This document shows positions 54,136 to 62,078 of a DNA stretch of 64,000 nucleotides, piece by piece. Both the position numbers and the translations under genes were made by a program. This DNA is from Rhynchopus sp. YZ270_cl-10 (lineage: Eukaryota > Euglenozoa > Diplonemea > Diplonemida > Diplonemidae): the NCBI GenBank assembly GCA_964035575.1, contig OZ037869.1:620001-684000 (forward strand). The letters run 5' to 3'. The notes below the pieces were generated by a model. The model did no database searches. It worked only from the letters and a program-made list of their open reading frames with translations, and had not been told where the DNA came from. Positions within the stretch are counted from its first letter, which is position 1. Every line of letters starts with the position of its first letter.

Positions 54136-54574
54136 AGCAACAGAGAATTAAGAACGAAACCAGTACTTCTCAAATGGGTCTGTACTATTGAGCAGGTCCA
54201 CTATTCAGGGGGGTCTACTATTTGACCCCCCAGTAAATAGAAGATGGCGACATGTTGGGTACAGACACGGTTGAGTCGGAGGACAGGATACAGGTACAAA
54301 AAAACATCGTTGGTAACATGACCGAATGCCCCAGTGTTCTCGTGAGGTTGGTGCACGATGCGAAGTCGTCACGAGCAATATTTAGTGGTCTGGGTAAAGT
54401 GGCGGCTTTTCATACGCATGTTTGTTGTATTCCTGTATTTATTCGGTGACTTCAGAGATGATTTGATCTCGCAACAATTGGGTGGGAAGGGTGGGAGCGT
54501 GGGCGCAGAGGATAACATAGTGTTACCACAGCGAAACAAACGAGGAATAATGATAAAGAAGAACAAGAAAACAT
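54136..54574. other. 3' flank of array gene copy 1
   Basis: About 440 bp. The block 54440-54505 (TCGGTGACTTCAGAGAT, CTCGCAACAATTGGGTGGGA) is repeated downstream of copy 2 at 58630-58690, so it is part of the duplicated unit, probably 3' UTR. No other gene is seen. Confidence 0.6.
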
Positions 54575-56023
54575 CTAAACATCGTCGCGTTGCAAAAACC
54601 TTTTGTTGGCAAGGTTCCCCCTGGTGACGAACCATAAGTAGTATGCAAGGACCAGAACTGCTATGGCCAGCACAACAGAAACAACAATCAAAACGTACAC
54701 AAGAGTGTTATCTGTTGGCGAGCCTGGGGATGGGGTGAGAGGTGCGCTGGTAGTCGGTGTGGATGTGGTAGGTGCAGGGGCGATCTCAGGGAACGCAATG
54801 TGCATCATCAAGTTTATGCACTTGTTAGCCCCTGTCAGTGCACAGTTGGACATTGCCCAGCAGCGGTGCATGCCGCCCTCCGCAACACCCTCAGAGGAGC
54901 ACGCCCACTCCTCAGTGGGGCCGACGAATCCACAGTCACGCACATTTGACACACACGCGTGCATCTCACGTTTCAGCTCTTCGATTGCAGGTTTGCCCAG
55001 AGAACAGTACACAGAGTGGATACCTGCACACAGCCCCTGGATATTCTGGCACTCGTACTCGTACCCACCATAGTGGCACATGGTACCATTTTTATTACAC
55101 AGAGAATTGTAACTCTTGTAACAGATGTCGTCGGAGCTGATGCCAACAGGAATTAACTCCAACGGAATAAAGTTGTAGTGTCCACAGTCGTTGACCACGG
55201 CAAGAATGCACTGCAGCTGCTGCAGACACTCAGCAACGTTGTCATTGCGGTCGTTGCAGAACGCGGTGGCACCTTCGAAGCACTTCTGACTCCCTGAAAC
55301 GATGCACTGAGGGTTGGGTGCGTGGCTGAGAAACGGGACTTCAAAGTTTGAGTAGTACGGAAACAAGTTCTGCTGCACACCACAGGTGTACGTGACACCC
55401 ATGGCACAGGAAACTGCTACAGCTTGATCAAGACCGCCACCGTGCGCTGCGTCTTGGATTCTATCGATGGCGTCCGACCAAGACATTCCGCAGTAGCTCT
55501 GTGCTGTTTTGTCTGAGCAACGGTTGAACTCATCGACTGGGTAGAATTCCATTTCTTCTCTTGTCTTGAGTCGGTCGATGGGCCAGATCTCACTCTCGAA
55601 GCAGATGTTCATGGCGGTCATGATGCACTTTATCTGGTCAAGACAGTCGATTGGGTTGGCGCAGAAGCCGTTCTCCTCCTTCCATGGGCAGTTCTTGATA
55701 CGGTTGTACATGCAGTCGTATGCGGCAGACGACTTGGCTGGTGTCTCCAACCCGGGGAGGTCGAACACATGCAGGTTCTGTGACACTGTGAACTGCTGCA
55801 GGCACACAAGCCCATCCCGCATCACGATCCACCCCTTCTCCAAACATTGCGAGTCCAGCAAGGTCCCACCGCAGTTCCAGTCAGGAAGCGATGTGTCAAG
55901 CTGTGCAGCCTTCATCGCCTGGTCCATGCACTGCGCGAAGGCAGCGTCGTCATTTGTCTGCGGCGTCTTCGTGAAATTATCCCCTGCTGCAACAGCGCAC
56001 AGCACAGCCATTGAAAGCAGCAT
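54575..56023 (-). CDS. Cysteine-rich type I membrane protein, tandem copy 1
   Basis: It encodes 482 residues from the Met at 56023. I chose this Met, not the first in frame (56098), because it begins a signal peptide (MLLSMAVLCAVAAG) and because the upstream part overlaps an SP-RING gene fragment and a TTCCACAG acceptor-like site. The ectodomain is rich in Cys and contains about three related modules, seen in DCLDQIKCIMTAMNIC, ECLQQLQCILAVVNDC and REMHACVSNVRDC. A Thr/Ser/Pro stalk (TTSTPTTSAPLTPSPGSPT) precedes one transmembrane segment at about 440-465 and a 17-residue basic tail. It is probably a disulphide-bonded cell-surface or vesicular protein. I do not recognise the family. Copies 2 and 3 are nearly identical. 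Confidence 0.88.
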   Translation of the reverse strand: MLLSMAVLCAVAAGDNFTKTPQTNDDAAFAQCMDQAMKAAQLDTSLPDWNCGGTLLDSQCLEKGWIVMRDGLVCLQQFTVSQNLHVFDLPGLETPAKSSAAYDCMYNRIKNCPWKEENGFCANPIDCLDQIKCIMTAMNICFESEIWPIDRLKTREEMEFYPVDEFNRCSDKTAQSYCGMSWSDAIDRIQDAAHGGGLDQAVAVSCAMGVTYTCGVQQNLFPYYSNFEVPFLSHAPNPQCIVSGSQKCFEGATAFCNDRNDNVAECLQQLQCILAVVNDCGHYNFIPLELIPVGISSDDICYKSYNSLCNKNGTMCHYGGYEYECQNIQGLCAGIHSVYCSLGKPAIEELKREMHACVSNVRDCGFVGPTEEWACSSEGVAEGGMHRCWAMSNCALTGANKCINLMMHIAFPEIAPAPTTSTPTTSAPLTPSPGSPTDNTLVYVLIVVSVVLAIAVLVLAYYLWFVTRGNLANKRFLQRDDV

Positions 56024-56075
56024 TGTCTTGTCCTTTTTGTGTGTAATCACCTGTGGAAGTATTGAGATCGGGGAG

Positions 56076-56217
56076 GAAGACACGAAACGTTGTGTCAAGA
56101 ACCAAATCCTTCAAATAAAATGAATTTCCACAAACTGGACACGCAATTCCTTTGGTAGAGTGTTTATGTTCTTCAATGCGTTTCAAGACCTCCAATAGGT
56201 CCAAGCAATGTACAGGA
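56076..56217 (-). pseudogene. SP-RING gene fragment 1
   Basis: About 130 bp nearly identical to 47601-47740 of the SP-RING gene, covering the CPVCGNSFYLKDLVLD part of the finger. It has a small internal deletion at its far end and then leaves the homology. It lies directly 5' of membrane-protein copy 1 and overlaps the 5' extension of its frame. Confidence 0.85.
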
Positions 56218-56517
56218 GGTACTGTGCAAGCGTTCCGTTAATGGGTGCAACAGAGACACATAGCGTCGGCAAGGAAAGAGTACTTGAGGAAGAATACTAA
56301 TACGTACGCGAGGCAATGGGAAGTCAGATGCCATTTTTTATGTGGACAAAACGGAACCAGCTATGGAGCAGAGCACGTGGACGGAACACGAATACATAAC
56401 ATAATTAAAAAGGGGCAATAAGAGGTGGGGAATGCTGTGTAAATGGTTTTCTCCCACAACAGTGTATAAGCACGCGGAGTTTAACATAGAACAGTGAAAA
56501 ATATATGCACGTCATTG

Positions 56518-56577
56518 AGGGGTGGCGTCAAAAAAACGCCGACATTATCCGCGTTTTTGGGTTTTGACGCCACCCCT
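56518..56577. repeat. Long near-perfect hairpin
   Basis: Two 16-nt arms, AGGGGTGGCGTCAAAA and its complement, are exact. Inside them AAAAACGC pairs with GCGTTTTT around a 10-nt loop. The stem is unusually long for this AT-rich sequence and has no partner elsewhere that I noticed. Confidence 0.85.
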
Positions 56578-56589
56578 GATGAAGGTGCA

Positions 56590-56720
56590 TTAACATGTGC
56601 AGGATTCTCGAATTCAAAAATAAAACCCTAACAAAAACGTTACACACACCACGTCCGTGTGGGTCCATGTGTCGATGTTCCCTTTTCGGCAAGAATGCGT
56701 TCTCTTGTGTAATGTAACAG
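56590..56720 (-). pseudogene. Relic of the small membrane-protein gene's 5' region
   Basis: It shares GTGTCGATGTTCCCTTTTCG and neighbouring CCCT(A/G)ACAAAAAC and GAATTC blocks with 58340-58430, the 5' region of the gene at 57714-58385. The coding part that follows there is missing here, so only the upstream portion was kept. Confidence 0.55.
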
Positions 56721-57310
56721 TTGCAACCGACACCTTCTGCAAAGAAATGCACATTAATTAGGAATTCTTTTGAAACGTTATTTGACTCTGTTGTCCCCTC
56801 ACCCATGAAGGATGAGGCAAACCGCAAGAGCGGTGTGTGCATCTCAGGTGGGCACACCTTCACCACGACACTCGCCAGGTTTGCCTGCAACAGCAGAGGA
56901 CTACACAGTCGTACAGTTCAAGATGGAGACGAAGCAAGAAGCGGGTTTTTGTGGGGGGGTTCTTATGGTTTCGTTGTATGGTTCTGGTTACGAAAACCTC
57001 ATACGAAAAGACCTCTAAGATATGCACACAAATACCGTATCTCCAAAAACAAAAAATCTCTCAAGACAAGTTCAGGGCAGCTAGATGGGGTAGGAGGGGT
57101 TAAAACTAGACGATATCATCCGCCAACTGATCTTGATAACAATAAAAATATAACAGTGTTTTTCGTTGAACGCAGCCAAATAGGGGTAAAAATCTGTTTG
57201 GCGCAAGGTGAAAGGAATCAAGGGGAAATACTGGTATACAAGATCTGAACGTTGGCTTTCTTTTTGTCTAGTTTCTTAATACACTACGTGTTTGGAAGAA
57301 AAAAAAAAGT

Positions 57311-57345
57311 TGATAATATGAACCTAAGCCTCTTGTGTTTGATAG
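57311..57345 (+). repeat. Hairpin repeat family A, copy 5
   Basis: AGTTGATAATATGAAC, CTAAGC, CTCTTGT, GTTTGATAG. The first half is a perfect match and the second arm has drifted. It lies ~370 bp past the stop of the small membrane-protein gene. Confidence 0.55.
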
Positions 57346-57713
57346 CCGTGAAGAGAACTTATTTTCATCTGAAAAACAAAACATTTGTTTCATTTTAGAC
57401 TCATAGGATGGCAGCCACAAATTTTTCGTTTGCAGGATCCACAAAAAAAAGCAAGGTTTGTCAGACGACCCTGAGCAGTGCGAAGTAGCATGAGTCAGTG
57501 TGCGGAGACAATTAAAAAATTAAAAAAAAACATAAATAAATCCAAAAAAAAAGGCAAAAAGAGAGCAACGAAAAGCTTCCACAAAAAGGGGAGACACAAA
57601 TAAAAACTTCGTAGCGCACCCGCGCCCGAAAGGGCGCTTCATTCAAATTAAGTTCTTGACTTGAGATGAAGGTCATTTGCTGACATGGAACTCACCCTTC
57701 CAAGGACGGCTGC

Positions 57714-58385
57714 TCAGGGAAGCTTCAAAGATAAAACACAACTGCAACAAAACAACCCATAAGTACAGGAAACAAAATAGTCCGAACATAGCACTGCCAT
57801 CTCCGTAAAACCGTTTTGCTCGAAGCACAGTACATCCTCTGAGGGGAGAGAAACGGATGCGGATCGAGTAACGTAGTTCGAACAGGAAAACAAAGTTGTG
57901 GGGCGCAGGTTAGGGGGTATGGAGACGATGTTAACGAGCAAAAAGACTTTGCCGGGTCTTTCATGACTATTCGTTCGTTGACAGGTCAGAAGAGGTTTCT
58001 CGTGTCCTCCCTCTGCAGCGATGATGCCTTCACCAGCCTTGACATTCCTGTTTCTACAATAAAGAAGAGCAATGCCAAGCAGCAAAGCAACACCACCCAC
58101 GCAGATCCCCACAATAGCGCCAACAGGGAGGCAAGGGTACTCGAAGGGCCCACACCCGATTCGGCAGCACTGTGTGCCCCCGAACCAGCTGTTTACGTAG
58201 TACTGCGAGATGTCACAAATCAATTGTATATGATCACCAAAACCGTCCGTCGGGTGGCAAAGCGATGTTGGTAGTGTTACGCAGTCCCTGATGCATAAAC
58301 AGGGCAACCAAAAGAAAATACAAAATAAAACAACAGTTATAAAACGATATTTTCGAATTCGAAAAGAAAACCCTGACAAAAACAT
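57714..58385 (-). CDS. Small cysteine-rich single-pass membrane protein
   Basis: The frame from the Met at 58385 gives 223 residues. A hydrophobic signal or anchor (FITVVLFCIFFWLPCLC) is followed by ~60 residues with eight Cys, including CCRIGCGPFEYPCLP, then a clear transmembrane segment (VGAIVGICVGGVALLLGIAL) and a polar tail. The last ~60 residues are less convincing, and an unseen splice or an earlier end is possible. The layout (signal, Cys-rich ectodomain, one TM) mirrors the large array proteins, but I see no sequence similarity. Family unknown. It lies between membrane-protein copies 1 and 2, and its upstream region is partly duplicated near 56.65 kb. Confidence 0.5.
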   Translation of the reverse strand: MFLSGFSFRIRKYRFITVVLFCIFFWLPCLCIRDCVTLPTSLCHPTDGFGDHIQLICDISQYYVNSWFGGTQCCRIGCGPFEYPCLPVGAIVGICVGGVALLLGIALLYCRNRNVKAGEGIIAAEGGHEKPLLTCQRTNSHERPGKVFLLVNIVSIPPNLRPTTLFSCSNYVTRSASVSLPSEDVLCFEQNGFTEMAVLCSDYFVSCTYGLFCCSCVLSLKLP

Positions 58386-58745
58386 AGCACACACCCGTGT
58401 GTGTCGATGTTCCCTTTTCGTCACGGGAGGATAAGAGAAAAAGAAAAAGTGGAGGGGGAAAAATACGAACGCAAAAAAAGGTAAAGTTCGGTCTGATGCA
58501 CCACCAGACACGAATTCTTTGTCACCTGAAAAAACAGCGAAAAGATTAAGTATTGGTGTTACCGAAATCCCGTCAGGGCCCGTCAATATGGGGAGTTCAT
58601 GAAAAAAATGTCGCGATTAAATACATACTATATTCGGTGACTTCAGAGATTACTTTCATCTCGCAACAATTGGGTGGGAAGGGTGGTACCCAAACCAAAC
58701 GAAATAAACGAGTTTGAACAATGATAAAGAAGAACAAGAAAACAT

Positions 58746-60194
58746 CTAAACATCGTCGCGTTGCAAAAGCCTTTTGCTGGCAAGGTTCCCCCTGGTGACG
58801 AACCATAAGTAGTATGCAAGGACCAGAACTGCTACTGCAAGCATAACAGAAACAACAATCAAAACGTACACAAGAGTGTTATCTGTTGGTGAGCCTGGGG
58901 ATGGGGTGAGAGGTGCGCTGGTAGTCGGTGTGGATGTGGTAGGTGCAGGGGCGATCTCAGGGAAGGCAATGTGCATCATCAAGTTTATGCACTTGTTAGC
59001 CCCTGTCAGTGCACAGTTGGACATTGCCCAGCAGCGGTGCATGCCGCCCTCCGCAACACCCTCAGAGGAGCACGCCCACTCCTCAGTGGGGCCGACGAAT
59101 CCACAGTCACGCACATTTGACACACACGCGTGCATCTCACGTTTCAGCTCTTCGATTGCAGGTTTGCCCAGAGAACAGTACACAGAGTGGATACCTGCAC
59201 ACAGTGCCTGGTTACTCTGGCACTCGTACTCGTACCCACCATAGTTGCACATGGCACCATTTTTATTACACAGAGAATCGTAACTCTTGTAACAGATGTC
59301 GTCAGAGCTGATGCCAACAGGAATTAACTCCAACGGAATAAAGTTGTAGTGTCCACAGTCGTTGACCACTGCAAGAATGCACTGCAGCTGCTGCAGACAC
59401 TCAGCAACGTTGTCATTGCGGTCGTTGCAGAACGCGGTGGCACCTTCGAAGCACTTCTGACTGCCTGAAACGATGCACTGAGGGTTGGGTGCGTGGCTGA
59501 GAAACGGGACTTCAAAGTTTGAGTAGTACGGAAACAAGTTCTGCTGCACACCACAGGTGTACGTGACACCCATGGCACAGGAAACTGCTACAGCTTGATC
59601 AAGACCGCCACCGTGCGCTGCGTCTTGGATTCTGTCCATGGCGTCCGACCAAGACATTCCGCAGTAGCTCTGTGCTGTTTTGTCTGAGCAACGGTTGAAC
59701 TCATCGACTGGGTAGAATTCTATTTCTTCTCTTGTCTTGAGTCGGTCGATGGGCCAGATCTCACTCTCGAAGCAGATGTTCATGGCGGTCATGATGCACT
59801 TTATCTGGTCAAGACAGTCGATTGGGTTGGCGCAGAAGCCATTCTCCTCCTTCCATGGGCAGTTCTGGATACGGTTGTACATGCAGTCGTATGCAGCAGA
59901 CGACTTGGCTGGTGTCTCCAACCCGGGGAGGTCGAACACATGCAGGTTCTGCGACACTGTGAACTGCTGCAGGCACACAAGCCCATCCCGCATCACGATC
60001 CATCCCTTCTCCAAACATTTCGAGTCCAGCAAGGTCCCACCGCAGTTCCAGTCAGGAAGCCGTGTGTCAAGGTCTGCAGCCTTCATCGCCTGGTCCATGC
60101 ACTGTGCAAAGGCAGCGTCGTCATGTGTCTGCGGCGTCTTCGTGAAATTATCCCCTGCTGCAACAGCGCACAGCACAGCCATTGAAAGCAGCAT
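58746..60194 (-). CDS. Cysteine-rich type I membrane protein, tandem copy 2
   Basis: It encodes 482 residues from the Met at 60194, the same length as copy 1. It differs by only a handful of residues, for example AADLDTRLP for AAQLDTSLP, NGAMCNYGG for NGTMCHYGG and SNQALC for NIQGLC. Signal peptide, Cys modules, Pro/Thr stalk, transmembrane segment and the RDDV tail are all kept, so it is likely functional. The high identity extends into the flanking 3' block and the 5' SP-RING fragment, which points to recent duplication or gene conversion of the whole unit. Confidence 0.88.
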   Translation of the reverse strand: MLLSMAVLCAVAAGDNFTKTPQTHDDAAFAQCMDQAMKAADLDTRLPDWNCGGTLLDSKCLEKGWIVMRDGLVCLQQFTVSQNLHVFDLPGLETPAKSSAAYDCMYNRIQNCPWKEENGFCANPIDCLDQIKCIMTAMNICFESEIWPIDRLKTREEIEFYPVDEFNRCSDKTAQSYCGMSWSDAMDRIQDAAHGGGLDQAVAVSCAMGVTYTCGVQQNLFPYYSNFEVPFLSHAPNPQCIVSGSQKCFEGATAFCNDRNDNVAECLQQLQCILAVVNDCGHYNFIPLELIPVGISSDDICYKSYDSLCNKNGAMCNYGGYEYECQSNQALCAGIHSVYCSLGKPAIEELKREMHACVSNVRDCGFVGPTEEWACSSEGVAEGGMHRCWAMSNCALTGANKCINLMMHIAFPEIAPAPTTSTPTTSAPLTPSPGSPTDNTLVYVLIVVSVMLAVAVLVLAYYLWFVTRGNLASKRLLQRDDV

Positions 60195-60248
60195 TGTCTT
60201 GTCCTTTTTGTGTGTAATCACCTGTGGAAGTATTGAGATCGGGGAGGA

Positions 60249-60660
60249 AGACACGAAACGTTGTGCCAAGGACCAAATCCTTCAAATAAAATGAATTTCC
60301 ACAAATCGGACACGCAATTCCTTTGGTAGAGTGTTTATGCTCTTCAATGCGTTTCAAGACCTCCAATAGGTCCAAGCACTGCAGATGTGTACAGGACCGG
60401 GATTTTATTGGGATTTTTATCTTTGCCCACGTTGCTGGGTCGCGGACCTGAAGCACCGCTGAGTCCCCTGTAACCGAAAGCCCCTCTACGGAGTTGACCG
60501 CAGTCTGCTTCTGCAACTCAGCATTGGAGACCTGCGGCAGACGTTGTATCAAACAGTTTTGCGTGTCCTCCGAGGACAGCACCTTGGAAGACGCCCTGAG
60601 CACCACAACCACAGAGAACGGAGTAGCTGCCTTGATGTTCGACGCAGTACGTGTATCGAC
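60249..60660 (-). pseudogene. SP-RING gene fragment 2 (longest)
   Basis: About 410 bp nearly identical to 47601-48014 of the SP-RING gene. It includes the finger and part of the preceding domain, from SVVVVLRASSKV on. It ends abruptly in the middle of a codon block (GTGTATCGAC) and joins spacer repeat R. It has no start codon of its own in context and is unlikely to be expressed as protein. Confidence 0.88.
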
Positions 60661-60664
60661 AGAG

Positions 60665-60916
60665 TAGGTCGAGGACGGGACCTGCTACTCTAAAGACTTT
60701 CGTATTTTAGTGGAATGGAGCGGAGGAGGAAGGGAAGGTGTGAGAGATGAGATGTTGAAAAGGTTGATGGGGAAGTGGAGTGGTGGTATCGTGAAGTTTC
60801 TTGATCTAGCTGTCATACACAGACTTCATCAAGGAATGGGAATATTTGGGGTGGCCTTGGGGGAAAAATAAAGAAAAGTTTATAAGATGATCCTAAGCCT
60901 CTCGTGCTTAGTCACC
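60665..60916. repeat. Array spacer repeat R, copy 2, ending in a family A hairpin
   Basis: It has the same blocks as the copy at 53781 and ends with a complete family A hairpin (60880-60916: TATAAGATGAT, CCTAAGC, CTCTCGT, GCTTAGTCACC). Confidence 0.72.
60880..60916 (+). repeat. Hairpin repeat family A, copy 6
   Basis: The cleanest family A member: arms CTAAGC and GCTTAG around CTCTCGT, preceded by AAGATGATC and followed by TCACC. Confidence 0.8.
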
Positions 60917-60939
60917 TTATCATATTCGTTAATAAATAA

Positions 60940-60980
60940 AAGTTACATACGATGAATCTAAGCCTTTCATGCTTAGTCAC
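60940..60980 (+). repeat. Hairpin repeat family A, copy 7
   Basis: AGTTACATACGATGAAT, CTAAGC, CTTTCAT, GCTTAGTCACC, immediately after copy 6. Confidence 0.75.
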
Positions 60981-61417
60981 CATAAACGAATTCATTTGCT
61001 TACTACTTTCACAAGCAGTAAGTATCGAAGGGTGGAGCATGCTTTTTGTCCACATGATGGCTACCCATCCTGCAGAATTATCTATCATTTCTTAAAGCAA
61101 ACAAGACAAAAAGGCCCTCTTTTTTTGAAGGGCCCGATAGTAAAAGCAAAATTATTTAAAAGGGTTGTACTCTCCGAAGCTTCATAGGTCACTGTCCAAG
61201 CAATAACTAACACGGTGAGGAACTTACTTCAGAACAATGACGACGTTTACATCGTGTCCATCGCAGAGGAAATAACATGGTGTTATCAGGTACAGCGAAA
61301 CAAAAGGCCTACAGTACAAGCCTGATTGAGAGAGCTGATTGAGCGAGTGAATTGAGAGAGTTTCAAACGTTGATGTCTGAGTGACACAACATCAAGAATC
61401 GATAAGAAACAAAGAAA

Positions 61418-61458
61418 AGTTAATAAGATGACCCTAAGCCTCACGTACTTAGTCACCT
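61418..61458 (+). repeat. Hairpin repeat family A, copy 8
   Basis: AGTTAATAAGATGACC, CTAAGC, CTCACGT, ACTTAGTCACC. Without the MITE at 61557-62063, it would lie ~110 bp past the stop codon of membrane-protein copy 3. Confidence 0.75.
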
Positions 61459-61556
61459 TTATTATATTCGTTCTCGCGCAGCAGCAGCTGCGCGGGTTTC
61501 CATAAAAAAGCAAACAAAAACTTGAATTGAAATTCGAAAAACCTCCCCAGAGAGTC

Positions 61557-62063
61557 CCCCTAGGCATACACTCGATGCGAGTCGCATTATCGCACAACTC
61601 TGGTCTGGCGAAAAATTATCGCACAATTATCGCACATCATCGCACTATTACCGCTCATTCTCGCACGGTTCTCCGTGGTCAAGTACGTGGAAAATACACT
61701 CCCCTCAACGCTTTTTTTTATGTTTTCGGGTCATTTTTAACTGTAAGGGAGACTCCCGAGGAGAAAACCTGTAATTTTCAACAAAACACGACGCCCATAA
61801 ACCCACAGCAACACAGTACACAGCGGTTAGCGGGGTTGGGGTCACAGGGGAAAATGGTGGGTTACTTCATCTAGTTTGCGACAGAAACCTTCCCTGGACA
61901 CTACATGTCCCTAAAAAACGAAACACAGGCCAGGCATTCCCTCGTACCAAATTCCTCTACGTGTGCGATAATGATGATCGCATGCGATAATGGTGCGATA
62001 ATGGTGTGCGATAATGCGATAATGATTATCGCATGCGACTCGCATCGAGTGTATGCCTAGGGG
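61557..62063. mobile_element. 507-bp MITE with ~31-bp TIRs
   Basis: The ends CCCCTAGGCATACACTCGAT ... and their exact inverse match over about 31 bp. Subterminal zones on both sides repeat TTATCGCA or GCGATAAT many times. No protein is encoded. AGTCCCCCTAGG occurs at the left end (61553) and again just outside the right end (62071), where it forms an 18-bp palindrome. The element sits 15 bp past the stop codon of membrane-protein copy 3. Confidence 0.85.
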
Positions 62064-62078
62064 TACTACATAGTCCCC

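Larger units (their letters stand above)
56218..57713. other. Spacer between array units
   Basis: About 1.5 kb. It contains a long hairpin at 56518-56577, a relic of the 5' region of the small membrane-protein gene at ~56590-56720, a family A hairpin at 57311, and a GCGCCC-GAAA-GGGCGC hairpin at 57623-57638. No intact gene is seen. Confidence 0.6.
60917..61556. other. Spacer between array units
   Basis: About 640 bp with two further family A hairpins (60940-60980 and 61418-61458) and a CGCGCAGC-AGC-AGCTGCGCG palindrome near 61483. No gene is seen. Confidence 0.6.

Noticed and set aside
56024-56098. 25-residue N-terminal extension of membrane-protein copy 1 (and equivalents in copies 2 and 3)
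   Set aside because: It overlaps the SP-RING fragment and an acceptor-like CACAG, and would bury the signal peptide. The downstream Met starts a proper signal sequence in all three copies.
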